Source: Candidatus Latescibacterota bacterium (lineage in GTDB: Bacteria; Krumholzibacteriota; Krumholzibacteriia; Krumholzibacteriales; WJIX01). Taken from it: a DNA stretch of 14,140 nt. Of this stretch, positions 1 to 7,318 are shown in pieces (the first letter of the stretch is position 1; every line of letters begins with the position of its first letter). Location of the stretch: positions 1 to 14,140 of the forward strand of contig DAOWMJ010000025.1 of assembly GCA_030643145.1 (NCBI GenBank), given 5' to 3'. Made by a program: the position numbers and the translations under genes. The notes below the pieces were generated by a model. It saw only the letters and a list, made by a program, of their open reading frames with translations. It was not told the origin of the DNA and did no database searches.

Positions 1-729
1 GAGACCGGTTTTAAACTTGAGAACGCGACGGTTGCGGACCTAGGCGAAGCCAAGAGAGTGACAATTGATAAAGAGAACACAACTATTATTGAAGGAAAAG
101 GAAAGATCTCCAAGGTTAAGGAACGGGTAAATAATATTAAGAATCAGATAGAGAATACTACATCTGATTATGATCGTGAAAAACTTCAGGAGAGATTAGC
201 CAAGTTGGCCGGCGGAGTAGCAGTTATCCGTGTCGGAGCGGCAACCGAGATAGAAATGAAAGAGAAAAAAGCGCGGGTTGAGGATGCTCTATCCGCTACC
301 AGGGCTGCCGTTGAAGAAGGTATTGTTCCAGGAGGCGGAGTTACTATGCTGCACGCCGCTGATGCTGTTAGAAAACTCAATCTTGATAAAGAAGAAAAGG
401 TTGGAGCGGAAATCATTGCCAATTGTCTCAGCGAACCTGCCAGAATAATTGCTAGTAATGCCGGCAAGGAAGGGGCGGTTATCGTTGAGAGGTTAAAGAA
501 GGAAAAGGCTAACATAGGATACAATGCCGCTACCGATAAATTTATGGATATGATAAATGCGGGTATTGTTGATCCGACTAAAGTGGCGAGATCCTCGCTC
601 CAGAATGCCGCGAGCATCGCCGCGCTTCTTCTTACCACAGAGGTAACGATTACTGATATCCCTGAAGAGAATACGGGTTCCGGCATGCCTCCAGGAGGAG
701 GAATGGGTGGAATGGGTGGGATGATGTAA
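1..729 (+). CDS. groEL: Chaperonin GroEL (Hsp60), C-terminal part, 5'-truncated
   Basis: This is the 3' end of groEL, cut by the left window edge and read in frame 1 from base 1 (242 codons, then TAA at 727-729). GroEL forms the double-ring, ATP-driven folding chamber of the cytoplasm together with GroES. The visible part begins around the end of the apical domain and covers the returning intermediate and equatorial domains. Family hallmarks are plainly readable: TSDYDREKLQERLAKLAGG, KVGAATE-like VGAATEIEMKEKKARVEDAL, ATRAAVEEGIVPGGG and IVDPTKVARSSLQNAAS. The C-terminus is the usual flexible Gly/Met tail ending GGMGGMGGMM. Nothing is odd about it. It stops before a strong terminator and so is transcriptionally separate from what follows. 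A groES partner would be expected upstream, outside the window. Confidence 0.98.
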   Translation, partial: ETGFKLENATVADLGEAKRVTIDKENTTIIEGKGKISKVKERVNNIKNQIENTTSDYDREKLQERLAKLAGGVAVIRVGAATEIEMKEKKARVEDALSATRAAVEEGIVPGGGVTMLHAADAVRKLNLDKEEKVGAEIIANCLSEPARIIASNAGKEGAVIVERLKKEKANIGYNAATDKFMDMINAGIVDPTKVARSSLQNAASIAALLLTTEVTITDIPEENTGSGMPPGGGMGGMGGMM

Positions 730-758
730 TCTGCGAAGCAAATTTAATTATTCACGAG

Positions 759-790
759 AGGCGCCTGAGATTGTTGTCAGGCGCCTTTTT
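759..790 (+). terminator. Intrinsic terminator of groEL
   Basis: A perfect 10-bp G+C-rich stem (AGGCGCCTGA at 759-768 pairing with TCAGGCGCCT at 777-786) encloses an 8-base loop and runs into a five-T tract (786-790). It lies 29 bases past the groEL stop, the expected shape and place for Rho-independent termination. Confidence 0.93.
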
Positions 791-914
791 GAATTTGGCG
801 GGTTAACTACAAACATAAAAAGATACGCGTATGTCCATGGCAAATTGCTGATTGTAGCTGAAGAAATCGATTTTGTGTCTCTATCGTCAATAATATGATA
901 AAATTCTCTTGAAA

Positions 915-942
915 TTGTCCGTAGATATTAATATTTTATAAT
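915..942 (+). promoter_or_regulatory. Candidate sigma-70 promoter for the lipoprotein-led operon
   Basis: The -10 hexamer TATAAT (937-942) matches consensus exactly. A 16-base spacer separates it from TTGTCC (915-920), which matches 4 of 6 positions of the -35 consensus. Transcription would begin near 949, about 80 bases before the GTG start at 1029. It lies after the groEL terminator, where a new transcription unit needs a promoter. In A+T-rich DNA a TATAAT can occur by chance, so this is only a good candidate. Confidence 0.5.
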
Positions 943-956
943 GGTGAACAGTTGAA

Positions 957-981
957 TTATGATGCAGTTTTCTGATCATAA
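957..981 (+). repeat. 7-bp inverted repeat in the presumed leader
   Basis: TTATGAT (957-963) and ATCATAA (975-981) are perfect inverted copies around an 11-base loop. They sit just past the predicted start of transcription. This could be an operator half-site pair or a weak leader hairpin. It has few G/C pairs and no T-tract, so it is not a terminator. Confidence 0.3.
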
Positions 982-1016
982 ATGTTGCGGGGAAGATATC
1001 CCGTACGATGAATATT

Positions 1017-1021
1017 GGAGG
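1017..1021 (+). promoter_or_regulatory. Shine-Dalgarno site fixing the GTG start of the lipoprotein
   Basis: GGAGG lies 7 bases before GTG at 1029, ideal spacing. It falls inside the reading frame if ATG at 1008 were used, and that ATG has no comparable site. This decides for GTG. Confidence 0.8.
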
Positions 1022-1028
1022 CTTTGAA

Positions 1029-2765
1029 GTGAATCACTACAGGGAAAAAATTTTCAGATTATCAACAATTATACTTTCATTATCGCTGGTAATTTTTACA
1101 GGATGCAGCGAAGAAAATCCTTTAGATCCTGAAAAGTATAATTTAGAGCTGATTACTCTCATTACTAATCCAATATGTCCTCAGCCTGGAGATACAACAA
1201 CACTTTCCGTAAGAATAAGTGGTTATAGCTCGGGTCCCTGGCCATCTTATTTTTGGGAAGTGAATGCGGGAAGTCTGCTTGTTTCCGATGAGGCTGTTGT
1301 GGAATGGATTGCCCCGGAACAACTAGGTGATTATAGGATAAAAGCACAAAGTTCTCTCGGGGATGTGAGTGATGTCTGTAGTCTGGTTGTTTCTGTTAGA
1401 AATTATGAAGAGATTAATACTGGAGAAAGGTATAATCTCTATCCAAATTTAATAAATGGAACCCTCTTTTTTGTTTCATCTTATGGGGGTATTTACTTTG
1501 ACAGTTCTGATTACATCAGCGCAAACATTATGCGCTACATTAGCCCCGGGGTAAACGAGTCTATTACAGACCTGGATTTGGGTTTCAGGGCGGGAGGAAG
1601 TTTTGGGGGAGACAATTTTGTATTTTCTGAAGATGGGCAACAAGTTGTAGCCTCTGTAATAACTTCATATAACCTTTTTTCCAAGATACCGCGTAAGAAT
1701 ATAGCAAAATATGAACTGTTTGGCGGTGGTGGCGAAATAGTGACGGATCAGTACGATGAGAATCAGTACGATAGATGTGACCAATATAGGTATCCTTTTC
1801 CAAATAGTGATGCGACTATGGTTGTTATGCAGGAATTTGAAATAGGTACCGCGGACGATGGAACAAAAGATTTTTTCAATATATCATTTTGGAACGAAAG
1901 TATAGGAGCTCCGGTGTCCCTTACAAACTCAATGATAAGCATACCAATAATAAGCGCTGTTGGTGACACTCTGGGGTGGAGAGATGTGTATTTTGAGAAT
2001 ACCAAACCTGTTTTTACTCCCGATGAGGCCTATATTATTTATTTCTGCGATAGTTCAGGTACTTTTGAACCATCTATGATCCCAATGATCGGTGGGGTGC
2101 CGGATATATCGGCTTTGATGGTTTTTGATCTATTAAGCGATTTGGGGATTAATATATCGCCGAACCAAGTTTTGCAATGGGAGCCTGATGGTGGTAACAG
2201 ATTGGCTTTTATAGCGCCAGTGAATAATAAAAAAACACTTTGCTTTTTAGAGTATACCCCCGGCTCTCTTAATTCATCATCGATCAGTGTTTCAACGACT
2301 GATGTTACTGGTATTTCCGAGTTTGTCTGGTCGACCGATGGTAGCGGCAGAGGCGCTGTTATTACCGAGACAGGTATATATATAGTTGGATCGGGTGGCG
2401 AGATCCTAACAGAGGTTATGGCAAAGGAAAGGTCTACAGATATGCTTTGCGGGGTTAACTGGTCGCCTGATTGCTCGAAAATAGGGTTTCGTATGGGACG
2501 AATGGCGATAGAGTGGAATGAAGCCTTTTCAGCTTTAATGGTATATTCGCTGGATGATGACTGGGTAACTTATGTGACAAAGGGATATCCCTGGCCGAAC
2601 AAGCAAGAAATCTCCGAGGAGGATGTTGATTTTAGGTGGAGAAGAGTTGTATTTGAATCTGATAACGAAGGACTTTATGGGCCAGTTACTATCGGTAAAC
2701 CGGGTACTGGTGAAGGTGAAAATCCAGTATCTTTAAGCGTTAAGATAGTTCATTCCTGGAAATAA
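1029..2765 (+). CDS. Exported lipoprotein with Ig-like domain and beta-propeller-like repeats
   Basis: I do not recognise a named family. The GTG start (GGAGG at 1017-1021) gives 578 residues beginning with a lipoprotein signal peptide: basic VNHYREKIFR, hydrophobic TIILSLSLVIF, then T-G-Cys26, the likely lipidated residue. An ATG at 1008 would add only seven residues. Residues about 40-123 look like an Ig/PKD-type domain (PQPGDTTTLSV, SYFWEVNAG, WIAPEQLGDYRIKAQ). The rest carries recurring PD40/TolB-like blade motifs: FSEDGQQVVA, FTPDEAYIIYF, WEPDGGNRLAFI, WSTDGSGRGAV and WSPDCSKIGFR, suggesting a beta-propeller. It is probably anchored in the outer or inner membrane facing the periplasm, as a binding or scaffold protein; no catalytic residues are evident. 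dapL follows 32 bases downstream and is probably cotranscribed. Expression likely starts at the promoter near 915-942. Lipoprotein status is fairly sure, the propeller is inference. Confidence 0.85.
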   Translation: MNHYREKIFRLSTIILSLSLVIFTGCSEENPLDPEKYNLELITLITNPICPQPGDTTTLSVRISGYSSGPWPSYFWEVNAGSLLVSDEAVVEWIAPEQLGDYRIKAQSSLGDVSDVCSLVVSVRNYEEINTGERYNLYPNLINGTLFFVSSYGGIYFDSSDYISANIMRYISPGVNESITDLDLGFRAGGSFGGDNFVFSEDGQQVVASVITSYNLFSKIPRKNIAKYELFGGGGEIVTDQYDENQYDRCDQYRYPFPNSDATMVVMQEFEIGTADDGTKDFFNISFWNESIGAPVSLTNSMISIPIISAVGDTLGWRDVYFENTKPVFTPDEAYIIYFCDSSGTFEPSMIPMIGGVPDISALMVFDLLSDLGINISPNQVLQWEPDGGNRLAFIAPVNNKKTLCFLEYTPGSLNSSSISVSTTDVTGISEFVWSTDGSGRGAVITETGIYIVGSGGEILTEVMAKERSTDMLCGVNWSPDCSKIGFRMGRMAIEWNEAFSALMVYSLDDDWVTYVTKGYPWPNKQEISEEDVDFRWRRVVFESDNEGLYGPVTIGKPGTGEGENPVSLSVKIVHSWK

Positions 2766-2797
2766 AAAAGATTAGTTTTTAATTGGAATTGGGTTTT

Positions 2798-3970
2798 ATG
2801 CGATCATTGAGGTTGGGAAAACTCCCTCCGTATTTATTTACTGAGATTGACAGATTAAAAAAGTCCTTCCGTGAGACCGGTACTGAAATTCTCGATCTGG
2901 GTATTGGAGATCCTGACTTAGGGCCCCCTGATCAACTTGTCAGAGCATTAAAAGAGGCACTGGACTGTCCCGAATTGCATCGTTATCCATCTGATACCGG
3001 ATTGCCGCATTTGAAAAAGGCTATCCTGAGATCTATCAAAAAACGATATGATATTGAACTTGAAGATGAAGAAATCCTCGTAACAATTGGAAGCAAGGAG
3101 GCAATCGGGCATTTATCCCTGGCGGTTGTTAATCCGGGGGATACAGTTTTAATACCGGATCCTGGATACCCAGTATACAATTCTTCAGCGATTTTTGCTG
3201 AAGCTGTTCCTTATACAATGCCACTCATTGAATCTAATGGGTTTTGGCCTGAATTTGGAAAGATTGGCGATGAAATATTAAGAAAGTCGAAGCTGATGTT
3301 TCTAAATTATCCGAATAATCCAACATCAGCGGTAGCGAATCGGGATAAATTCGCTGAGGCTGCGGAATATTGCAAGAAGAATAATATTATTCTTGCTAAT
3401 GATGCTGCTTACTCGGATATCTCGTTTGATTATCCAGTTGATCTTCTATTTCCTGTGGCAAGAGAGACTGGTATTTCCTATTTGGAGTTTTTTTCATTTT
3501 CAAAAAGTTTTTCAATTGCTGGTTGGAGAGTTGGGTTTGCTATTGGTTCAAGAGAAGTCATTTCAGCGCTATCAAAAATAAAAACAAATATAGACTCTGG
3601 TGTATTCAGCGCTATCCAGGAAGCGATTGCAGTAATTCTTGATAGTGATTTTGAACAAATAAATCGTGAAACAATGTCTGTATATAATGAGCGTCGCAGA
3701 ATTCTTTCTGCCGGGCTTGACCAGGCCGGCTTTGATTATGTTTTGCCTAAGGCAACATTTTACTTCTGGGTAAGAATTCCCGGTAATATCGGTTCGATGC
3801 AATTTTGTAAGTATTTACTGAGAGAAACAGGAATTGTCTGTACTCCAGGTATTGGATTTGGTAAATATGGGGAAGGATATTTTCGTTTATCCTTGACGGC
3901 TAACACCGGTACAATCAGGAGTGCCGGAAAAAAATTAGCGAAGATTAGCCGTGAACTGAAAAATATATGA
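2798..3970 (+). CDS. dapL: LL-diaminopimelate aminotransferase
   Basis: A PLP-dependent fold-type I aminotransferase of 390 residues. DapL converts tetrahydrodipicolinate directly to LL-diaminopimelate with glutamate as amino donor, bypassing the succinylase/acetylase steps to lysine and peptidoglycan. Visible hallmarks are GIGDPDLGPP (36-44), HRYPSDTGLP (61-70), GSKEAIGHL (98-106), LNYPNNPTSAVA (169-180), NDAAYSD (201-207), the Schiff-base lysine K236 in SFSKSFSIAGWRVGF, KTNIDSGVF (262-270) and the carboxylate-binding R363 in YFRLSLTAN. The KTNIDSGVF...QEA signature favours DapL over aspartate aminotransferase. ATG at 2798 matches the family N-terminus (RLGKLPPYLF); an in-frame TTG at 2783 would add five residues. 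The Shine-Dalgarno site is weak. Its stop TGA overlaps the folB ATG (ATGA), implying translational coupling. Confidence 0.88.
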   Translation: MRSLRLGKLPPYLFTEIDRLKKSFRETGTEILDLGIGDPDLGPPDQLVRALKEALDCPELHRYPSDTGLPHLKKAILRSIKKRYDIELEDEEILVTIGSKEAIGHLSLAVVNPGDTVLIPDPGYPVYNSSAIFAEAVPYTMPLIESNGFWPEFGKIGDEILRKSKLMFLNYPNNPTSAVANRDKFAEAAEYCKKNNIILANDAAYSDISFDYPVDLLFPVARETGISYLEFFSFSKSFSIAGWRVGFAIGSREVISALSKIKTNIDSGVFSAIQEAIAVILDSDFEQINRETMSVYNERRRILSAGLDQAGFDYVLPKATFYFWVRIPGNIGSMQFCKYLLRETGIVCTPGIGFGKYGEGYFRLSLTANTGTIRSAGKKLAKISRELKNI

Positions 3971-4344
3971 AAGAGGTAATAGTGGAAGAAAAGGTGGTTT
4001 TGAAAGACATTGCAGTTTTTGGTTATTATGGAGTTTCTCCGATTGAAAGAAAGATCGGGCAGAAGCTTCGGATTGATGTTGAATATTATCATGATTTTAG
4101 TAAAGCAAGTATGACAGATTCTCTCGAAGATACTGTTAATTACGAGAGAGTATATACAAGAATTATGGAACTTGTTGAAAACAACAAATTTAACTTGCTT
4201 GAAACCCTTGCAGACGCGATATGTTGTGAAGTTCTGGAGAATTTCCCTGTTTTTAAAATCAGGACCGAAATTCGGAAATTAACCTTACCATTTCCAAACA
4301 ATTTAGCACATGTTGCCGTTATTATCGAACGTGAAGCAAAATAA
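3967..4344 (+). CDS. folB: Dihydroneopterin aldolase
   Basis: FolB cleaves 7,8-dihydroneopterin to 6-hydroxymethyl-7,8-dihydropterin and glycolaldehyde in cytoplasmic folate synthesis. The family pattern is clear: VVLKDIAVFGYYGVSPIERKIGQ near the N-terminus with the conserved Glu of the GV..xER segment, DTVNYERVY in the middle, LLETLADAI, and the C-terminal RKLTLPFPNN with the conserved catalytic-region Lys, then VAVIIERE. Two starts are possible. ATG at 3967 overlaps the dapL stop by four bases but has no Shine-Dalgarno site. GTG at 3982 is preceded by AAGAGG (3971-3976) at 5 bases and would give exactly 120 residues, the usual family length. The 3' end overlaps folK, the next enzyme but one in the pathway. 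Confidence 0.93.
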   Translation: MKEVIVEEKVVLKDIAVFGYYGVSPIERKIGQKLRIDVEYYHDFSKASMTDSLEDTVNYERVYTRIMELVENNKFNLLETLADAICCEVLENFPVFKIRTEIRKLTLPFPNNLAHVAVIIEREAK

Positions 4345-4867
4345 CCCAGTTGACATAGTTACACTTTCCTTTGGATCAAATCATGGGGAAAGAGAGTGTA
4401 CTATCCTCAGAGCTGTAGAGATTTTGGACCGTTTGGAAACGTGTAAATTGGAAAGGTTAAGTTCGTTGTATGAAACGGAGCCTGTCGGCAACGATTTTTC
4501 TAGAACATTCATAAATGCAGCCGCGGTTTTTGCGACTCGGATGGAACCTTTAAAACTTTTATCTTTCTGTAAAAAACTGGAAAAAGATTTTGGTCGAAAA
4601 GGAACAGGAGACAGACCTCTCGATATCGATATCATTCTGTATGGGGAGATTACAGTGAGAAAAATTGGGTTGACGATTCCTCATCCCAGGTTCAGGGAGC
4701 GTTCTTTTGTGATAGTGCCTATGCAGGAAATATGTCCGGAGTTTACTATAGCGCCTGACAATATAAAAGTCATTGATATAGCTGCGGATGCCTCTTTATC
4801 CCGGTGGACAAGGAAAATATCTTCCAGATCTTTAATAGATGAAAATTCAACTTTGCTAATTGGTTAG
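4310..4867 (+). CDS. folK: 6-Hydroxymethyl-7,8-dihydropterin pyrophosphokinase
   Basis: FolK (HPPK) transfers pyrophosphate from ATP to the FolB product, giving the substrate of dihydropteroate synthase. From the ATG start, motifs are LSFGSN (19-24), SLYETEPVG (52-60), FINAAAVF (67-74), LEKDFGR (90-96), the Mg-binding acid pair in RPLDIDIILYG (102-112, D105 and D107) and IPHPRFRERSFV (123-134). At 185 residues it is slightly longer than the 160-residue core because of a C-terminal extension. ATG at 4310 overlaps folB by 35 bases; GTG at 4331 would overlap by 14 and remove seven residues with no match to the family. Neither has a clear ribosome binding site, so translation is probably coupled to folB. 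FolP (dihydropteroate synthase) is not in the window. Confidence 0.94.
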   Translation: MLPLLSNVKQNNPVDIVTLSFGSNHGERECTILRAVEILDRLETCKLERLSSLYETEPVGNDFSRTFINAAAVFATRMEPLKLLSFCKKLEKDFGRKGTGDRPLDIDIILYGEITVRKIGLTIPHPRFRERSFVIVPMQEICPEFTIAPDNIKVIDIAADASLSRWTRKISSRSLIDENSTLLIG

Positions 4868-4909
4868 TTGTTGTTGACAGAGGGTTTAATTTTAACTACC
4901 GTGAAAGAT

Positions 4910-5584
4910 ATGAAGGATTTCAAAAAAAGATTGGTATCAGAAGGAGTTAAATATATTGCAATAGAGGGAAATATAGGGTCGGGCAAAACTACTCTCTCGC
5001 GTTTGATTGCTGAAGAAACCGGAGCCAGACTCTTTCTGGAGCAGGTGAATGATAATCCCTTTGTGGAGAAGTTCTACGATGATTTGGCAGGCTACGCTTT
5101 TCAGACCCAGATATTTTTTCTTTTAAACAGATACAGGCAGCAGGTAAAGATTGCCCAGCAGAATTTATTTACTGAGCTTCTTGTCGCGGATTATTTGTTT
5201 GAAAAGGACAAGATTTACGCGCATGTTGTTCTTGGGAATGAGGAGCTCGTGCTGTACAACAGGCTTTGTTCGTTGCTCAGCGGGAAGATTGTCTGTCCCG
5301 ATTTGGTAGTATACCTTCAGACTGACACTGAAGTTCTTATGGAACGAATCAGGAATAGAGGACGAAGTTTTGAAAGAAATATTGATGAGGAATATTTAAG
5401 AAATCTGAATGAAGCATTTAATCATTTCTTTTTTCATTATAATGATACATCTCTACTTATTGTAAATACAGATCAGATTGATTTTACTACAAACAGGGAA
5501 CAGCTTAATGATTTTTTCACGCAGATTTCCGAGAAGTTTGAAGGAACCAGGTATTATGTTCCATCATGGGAGAATGATTTCTGA
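4910..5584 (+). CDS. Deoxynucleoside kinase (dGK/dAK family)
   Basis: A bacterial deoxynucleoside kinase, phosphorylating deoxynucleosides with ATP to feed dNTP pools. The sequence shows the P-loop GNIGSGKTT (residues 20-28), EQVNDNPFVEKFY (substrate-binding Glu and conserved NP), the Q-T-Q-x-F-F-L-L-N-R-Y helix, ADYLFEKDKIYA, the basic lid RNRGRSFERNI and FNHFFFHYNDTSLLIVNTDQIDF. This pattern is typical of dGK/dAK-type enzymes; base preference cannot be told from motifs. Start is uncertain. ATG 4910 is used here (224 residues); the frame is open from TTG 4868, directly after the folK stop, and GTG 4901 is also possible. None has a good Shine-Dalgarno site, whereas a strong GAAGGAG sits inside the frame at 4940-4946. 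The stop TGA shares one base with the panB ATG (TGATG). Confidence 0.9.
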   Translation: MKDFKKRLVSEGVKYIAIEGNIGSGKTTLSRLIAEETGARLFLEQVNDNPFVEKFYDDLAGYAFQTQIFFLLNRYRQQVKIAQQNLFTELLVADYLFEKDKIYAHVVLGNEELVLYNRLCSLLSGKIVCPDLVVYLQTDTEVLMERIRNRGRSFERNIDEEYLRNLNEAFNHFFFHYNDTSLLIVNTDQIDFTTNREQLNDFFTQISEKFEGTRYYVPSWENDF

Positions 5585-6441
5585 TGAGCAGGAAAATAAC
5601 ACATTGTATTCTTAAGAAGATGAAGAAGAAGGGCGAGAAGATTGCGGCTATTACTTCTTATAATTACCTTTCCACTAGATTGATTGATGATGTTGGTATC
5701 GACTTTATTCTGGTGGGTGATTCTCTGGGGATGGTTGAGTTGGGATATGAAAATACACTCCCGGTTACCATGGAAGAAGTTATCCATCATCTAAAAGCGG
5801 TTACCAGAGCGAAACCCAATGCTTTTGTTGTTGGAGATATGCCATTCATGTCTTATCAGGCAAGTGTAGGGGACGCAATCAGGAACGCCGGGCGTCTGGT
5901 TAAGGAGGGAGGGGCAGAAGGAGTCAAACTTGAAGGCGGGATGAGAAACGCAGACGCAATAAAAGGGATAGTAAGGGCTTCAATCCCTGTTGTTGGTCAT
6001 CTGGGTCTCACACCGCAGAGTTTATTGCAGTTTGGAGGCTATAAAATTCAGGGGAAAGATTCTTTCTCTGTCAAAAGATTGCTTAAAGATGCGAAATGTT
6101 TGGAGGATGCGGGCTGTTGCTCGATAGTAATCGAAGGTGTCCCATGGGAAGTGGCCAAAGAGATAACAGAGGCGGTATCAATTCCAACGATAGGTATTGG
6201 AGCTGGAATCTATTGTGATGGTCAGATTCTCGTTATCCAGGATATGCTCGGTATATATGAAAAACCTTTGCCGAGGTTTGTAAAAATGTATGATCAAATC
6301 GGTGAAAGAATAAAGAAGGCGGTCGCGGGGTATATTAAAGAGGTAAAAGACGGGACATTCCCCGAGTTAAAGCATAGTTACTCGGTTGAAAAGAAAGAAA
6401 AGGGGAAAGGTAGAAATGAAAGTAGTCGGAACGCCCCATGA
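5584..6441 (+). CDS. panB: 3-Methyl-2-oxobutanoate hydroxymethyltransferase
   Basis: PanB adds a hydroxymethyl group from 5,10-methylenetetrahydrofolate to alpha-ketoisovalerate, giving ketopantoate, the first committed step toward pantothenate and coenzyme A. The 285-residue product has all family signatures: ITSYNY (23-28), VGDSLGM with metal ligand D46, VVGDMPFMSY with D85, GVKLEGG with E117, VGHLGLTPQS (137-146), the catalytic Glu184 in VIEGVP, and GIGAGIYCDGQ (204-214) followed by QDMLG. The last 25 residues are a Lys/Glu-rich tail beyond the usual core, produced where the gene runs into panC. It starts inside the stop of the kinase gene and overlaps panC by 26 bases. It uses a folate cofactor, giving a pathway link to folB and folK just upstream. 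Confidence 0.97.
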   Translation: MSRKITHCILKKMKKKGEKIAAITSYNYLSTRLIDDVGIDFILVGDSLGMVELGYENTLPVTMEEVIHHLKAVTRAKPNAFVVGDMPFMSYQASVGDAIRNAGRLVKEGGAEGVKLEGGMRNADAIKGIVRASIPVVGHLGLTPQSLLQFGGYKIQGKDSFSVKRLLKDAKCLEDAGCCSIVIEGVPWEVAKEITEAVSIPTIGIGAGIYCDGQILVIQDMLGIYEKPLPRFVKMYDQIGERIKKAVAGYIKEVKDGTFPELKHSYSVEKKEKGKGRNESSRNAP

Positions 6442-7318
6442 AGCTCGGAAGATAATAACCGGGTTTAGGAAAACCGGTGAAAGCATTGGGTTTGTTCCTA
6501 CTATGGGTGACTTGCACCAGGGGCATTTGAGTCTTGTAAATATGGCTCTTGAGAAATGTGATAGAGTCGTTGTATCTATCTTTGTTAATCCAAAACAGTT
6601 TGGGCCAAAAGAAGATTACGACCGGTATCCTCGAAATGAAGAAAAGGATCATGCTATTCTTGAGAAGATTGGTTGTGATCTCCTCTTTGTACCAACAGTA
6701 AAGGATCTTTATTCCACATCTGATAGAACCAGGATATCGGTAAAGAAAATTGCTGAGCATCTTTGTGGTTTTTCCAGATCGGGGCATTTTGACGGGGTGG
6801 CACTCGTTGTGTCAAAACTTTTTAATATAATTACTCCTGACATGGCTTTCTTCGGACAGAAAGATGCACAGCAAGCTGTCGTTATTCAACGGATGAGCGC
6901 TGATCTGAATTTTCCGATAAGAATATTTCTTGGACCTATTGTTCGGGATGAGAATGGCTTAGCCCTTAGTTCCAGAAACAGATATCTTGATATTAGTAAA
7001 AAAAAACGTGCCGTGTCTTTGTATAAATCCTTGTCCAATGCTTTTAACATGATTACAATTGGTGAAAGAAACCCGGATAAGATATGTAAACGCACGAAGA
7101 ATATTATAGAAAATGCCGGGCTCGAAGTTGAGTACGTTGAGATAGTTAATGGCAAAACAATGGAAGCTGTCGATGAAGTAAGTGGAGTTATCCTGATAGC
7201 TGTTGCAGCCAGGCTTGATGGTGTTCGTTTGATTGACAATATTGCCGCCAGGATTGAAAATGATCGTGTAGAAGAAATGCTTCTTGAATTTCCCGAGTGG
7301 AGTGGATATGAATACTGA
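6416..7318 (+). CDS. panC: Pantothenate synthetase
   Basis: PanC condenses pantoate with beta-alanine using ATP through a pantoyl-adenylate, making pantothenate. The 300-residue protein shows the nucleotidyl-transferase HIGH-type motif PTMGDLHQGHLSLV (28-41, H34 and H37), SIFVNPKQFGPKEDYDRYPR (54-73), SGHFDGVALVVSKLFN, FFGQKDAQQ (145-153) and the KMSKS-like GLALSSRNRYL (181-191). The start ATG 6416 is supported by GGGGAAAGG (6402-6410) at 5 bases and by the family N-terminus; an upstream in-frame TTG at 6386 would add ten basic residues without support. The usual MYP segment reads LYS here, a small deviation. It overlaps panB by 26 bases and the next gene by 11. No panD (aspartate decarboxylase) or panE lies in the window. 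Confidence 0.97.
   Translation: MKVVGTPHEARKIITGFRKTGESIGFVPTMGDLHQGHLSLVNMALEKCDRVVVSIFVNPKQFGPKEDYDRYPRNEEKDHAILEKIGCDLLFVPTVKDLYSTSDRTRISVKKIAEHLCGFSRSGHFDGVALVVSKLFNIITPDMAFFGQKDAQQAVVIQRMSADLNFPIRIFLGPIVRDENGLALSSRNRYLDISKKKRAVSLYKSLSNAFNMITIGERNPDKICKRTKNIIENAGLEVEYVEIVNGKTMEAVDEVSGVILIAVAARLDGVRLIDNIAARIENDRVEEMLLEFPEWSGYEY

Larger units (their letters stand above)
791..1028. other. Intergenic spacer between groEL and the lipoprotein gene
   Basis: About 240 bases without a convincing gene. It holds a 10-bp palindrome ATACGCGTAT (823-832), a candidate promoter (915-942), a 7-bp inverted repeat TTATGAT/ATCATAA (957-963 and 975-981) and the ribosome binding site of the lipoprotein gene (1017-1021). 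I see no tRNA, riboswitch or recognisable small RNA in it. Confidence 0.6.

Noticed and set aside
186..686. 166-residue open frame on the - strand opposite groEL
   Set aside because: It lies wholly antisense to a strongly conserved gene, its product has no family features and no ribosome binding site is evident. It is a by-product of groEL codon use.
823..832. Palindrome ATACGCGTAT considered as an operator
   Set aside because: Perfect but short, about 80 bases upstream of the predicted -35 and without a second copy nearby; not enough to call a site.
1008..1028. ATG 1008 as the lipoprotein start
   Set aside because: The best Shine-Dalgarno site (GGAGG) lies inside the seven extra codons at ideal distance from GTG 1029, and those codons add nothing to the signal peptide.
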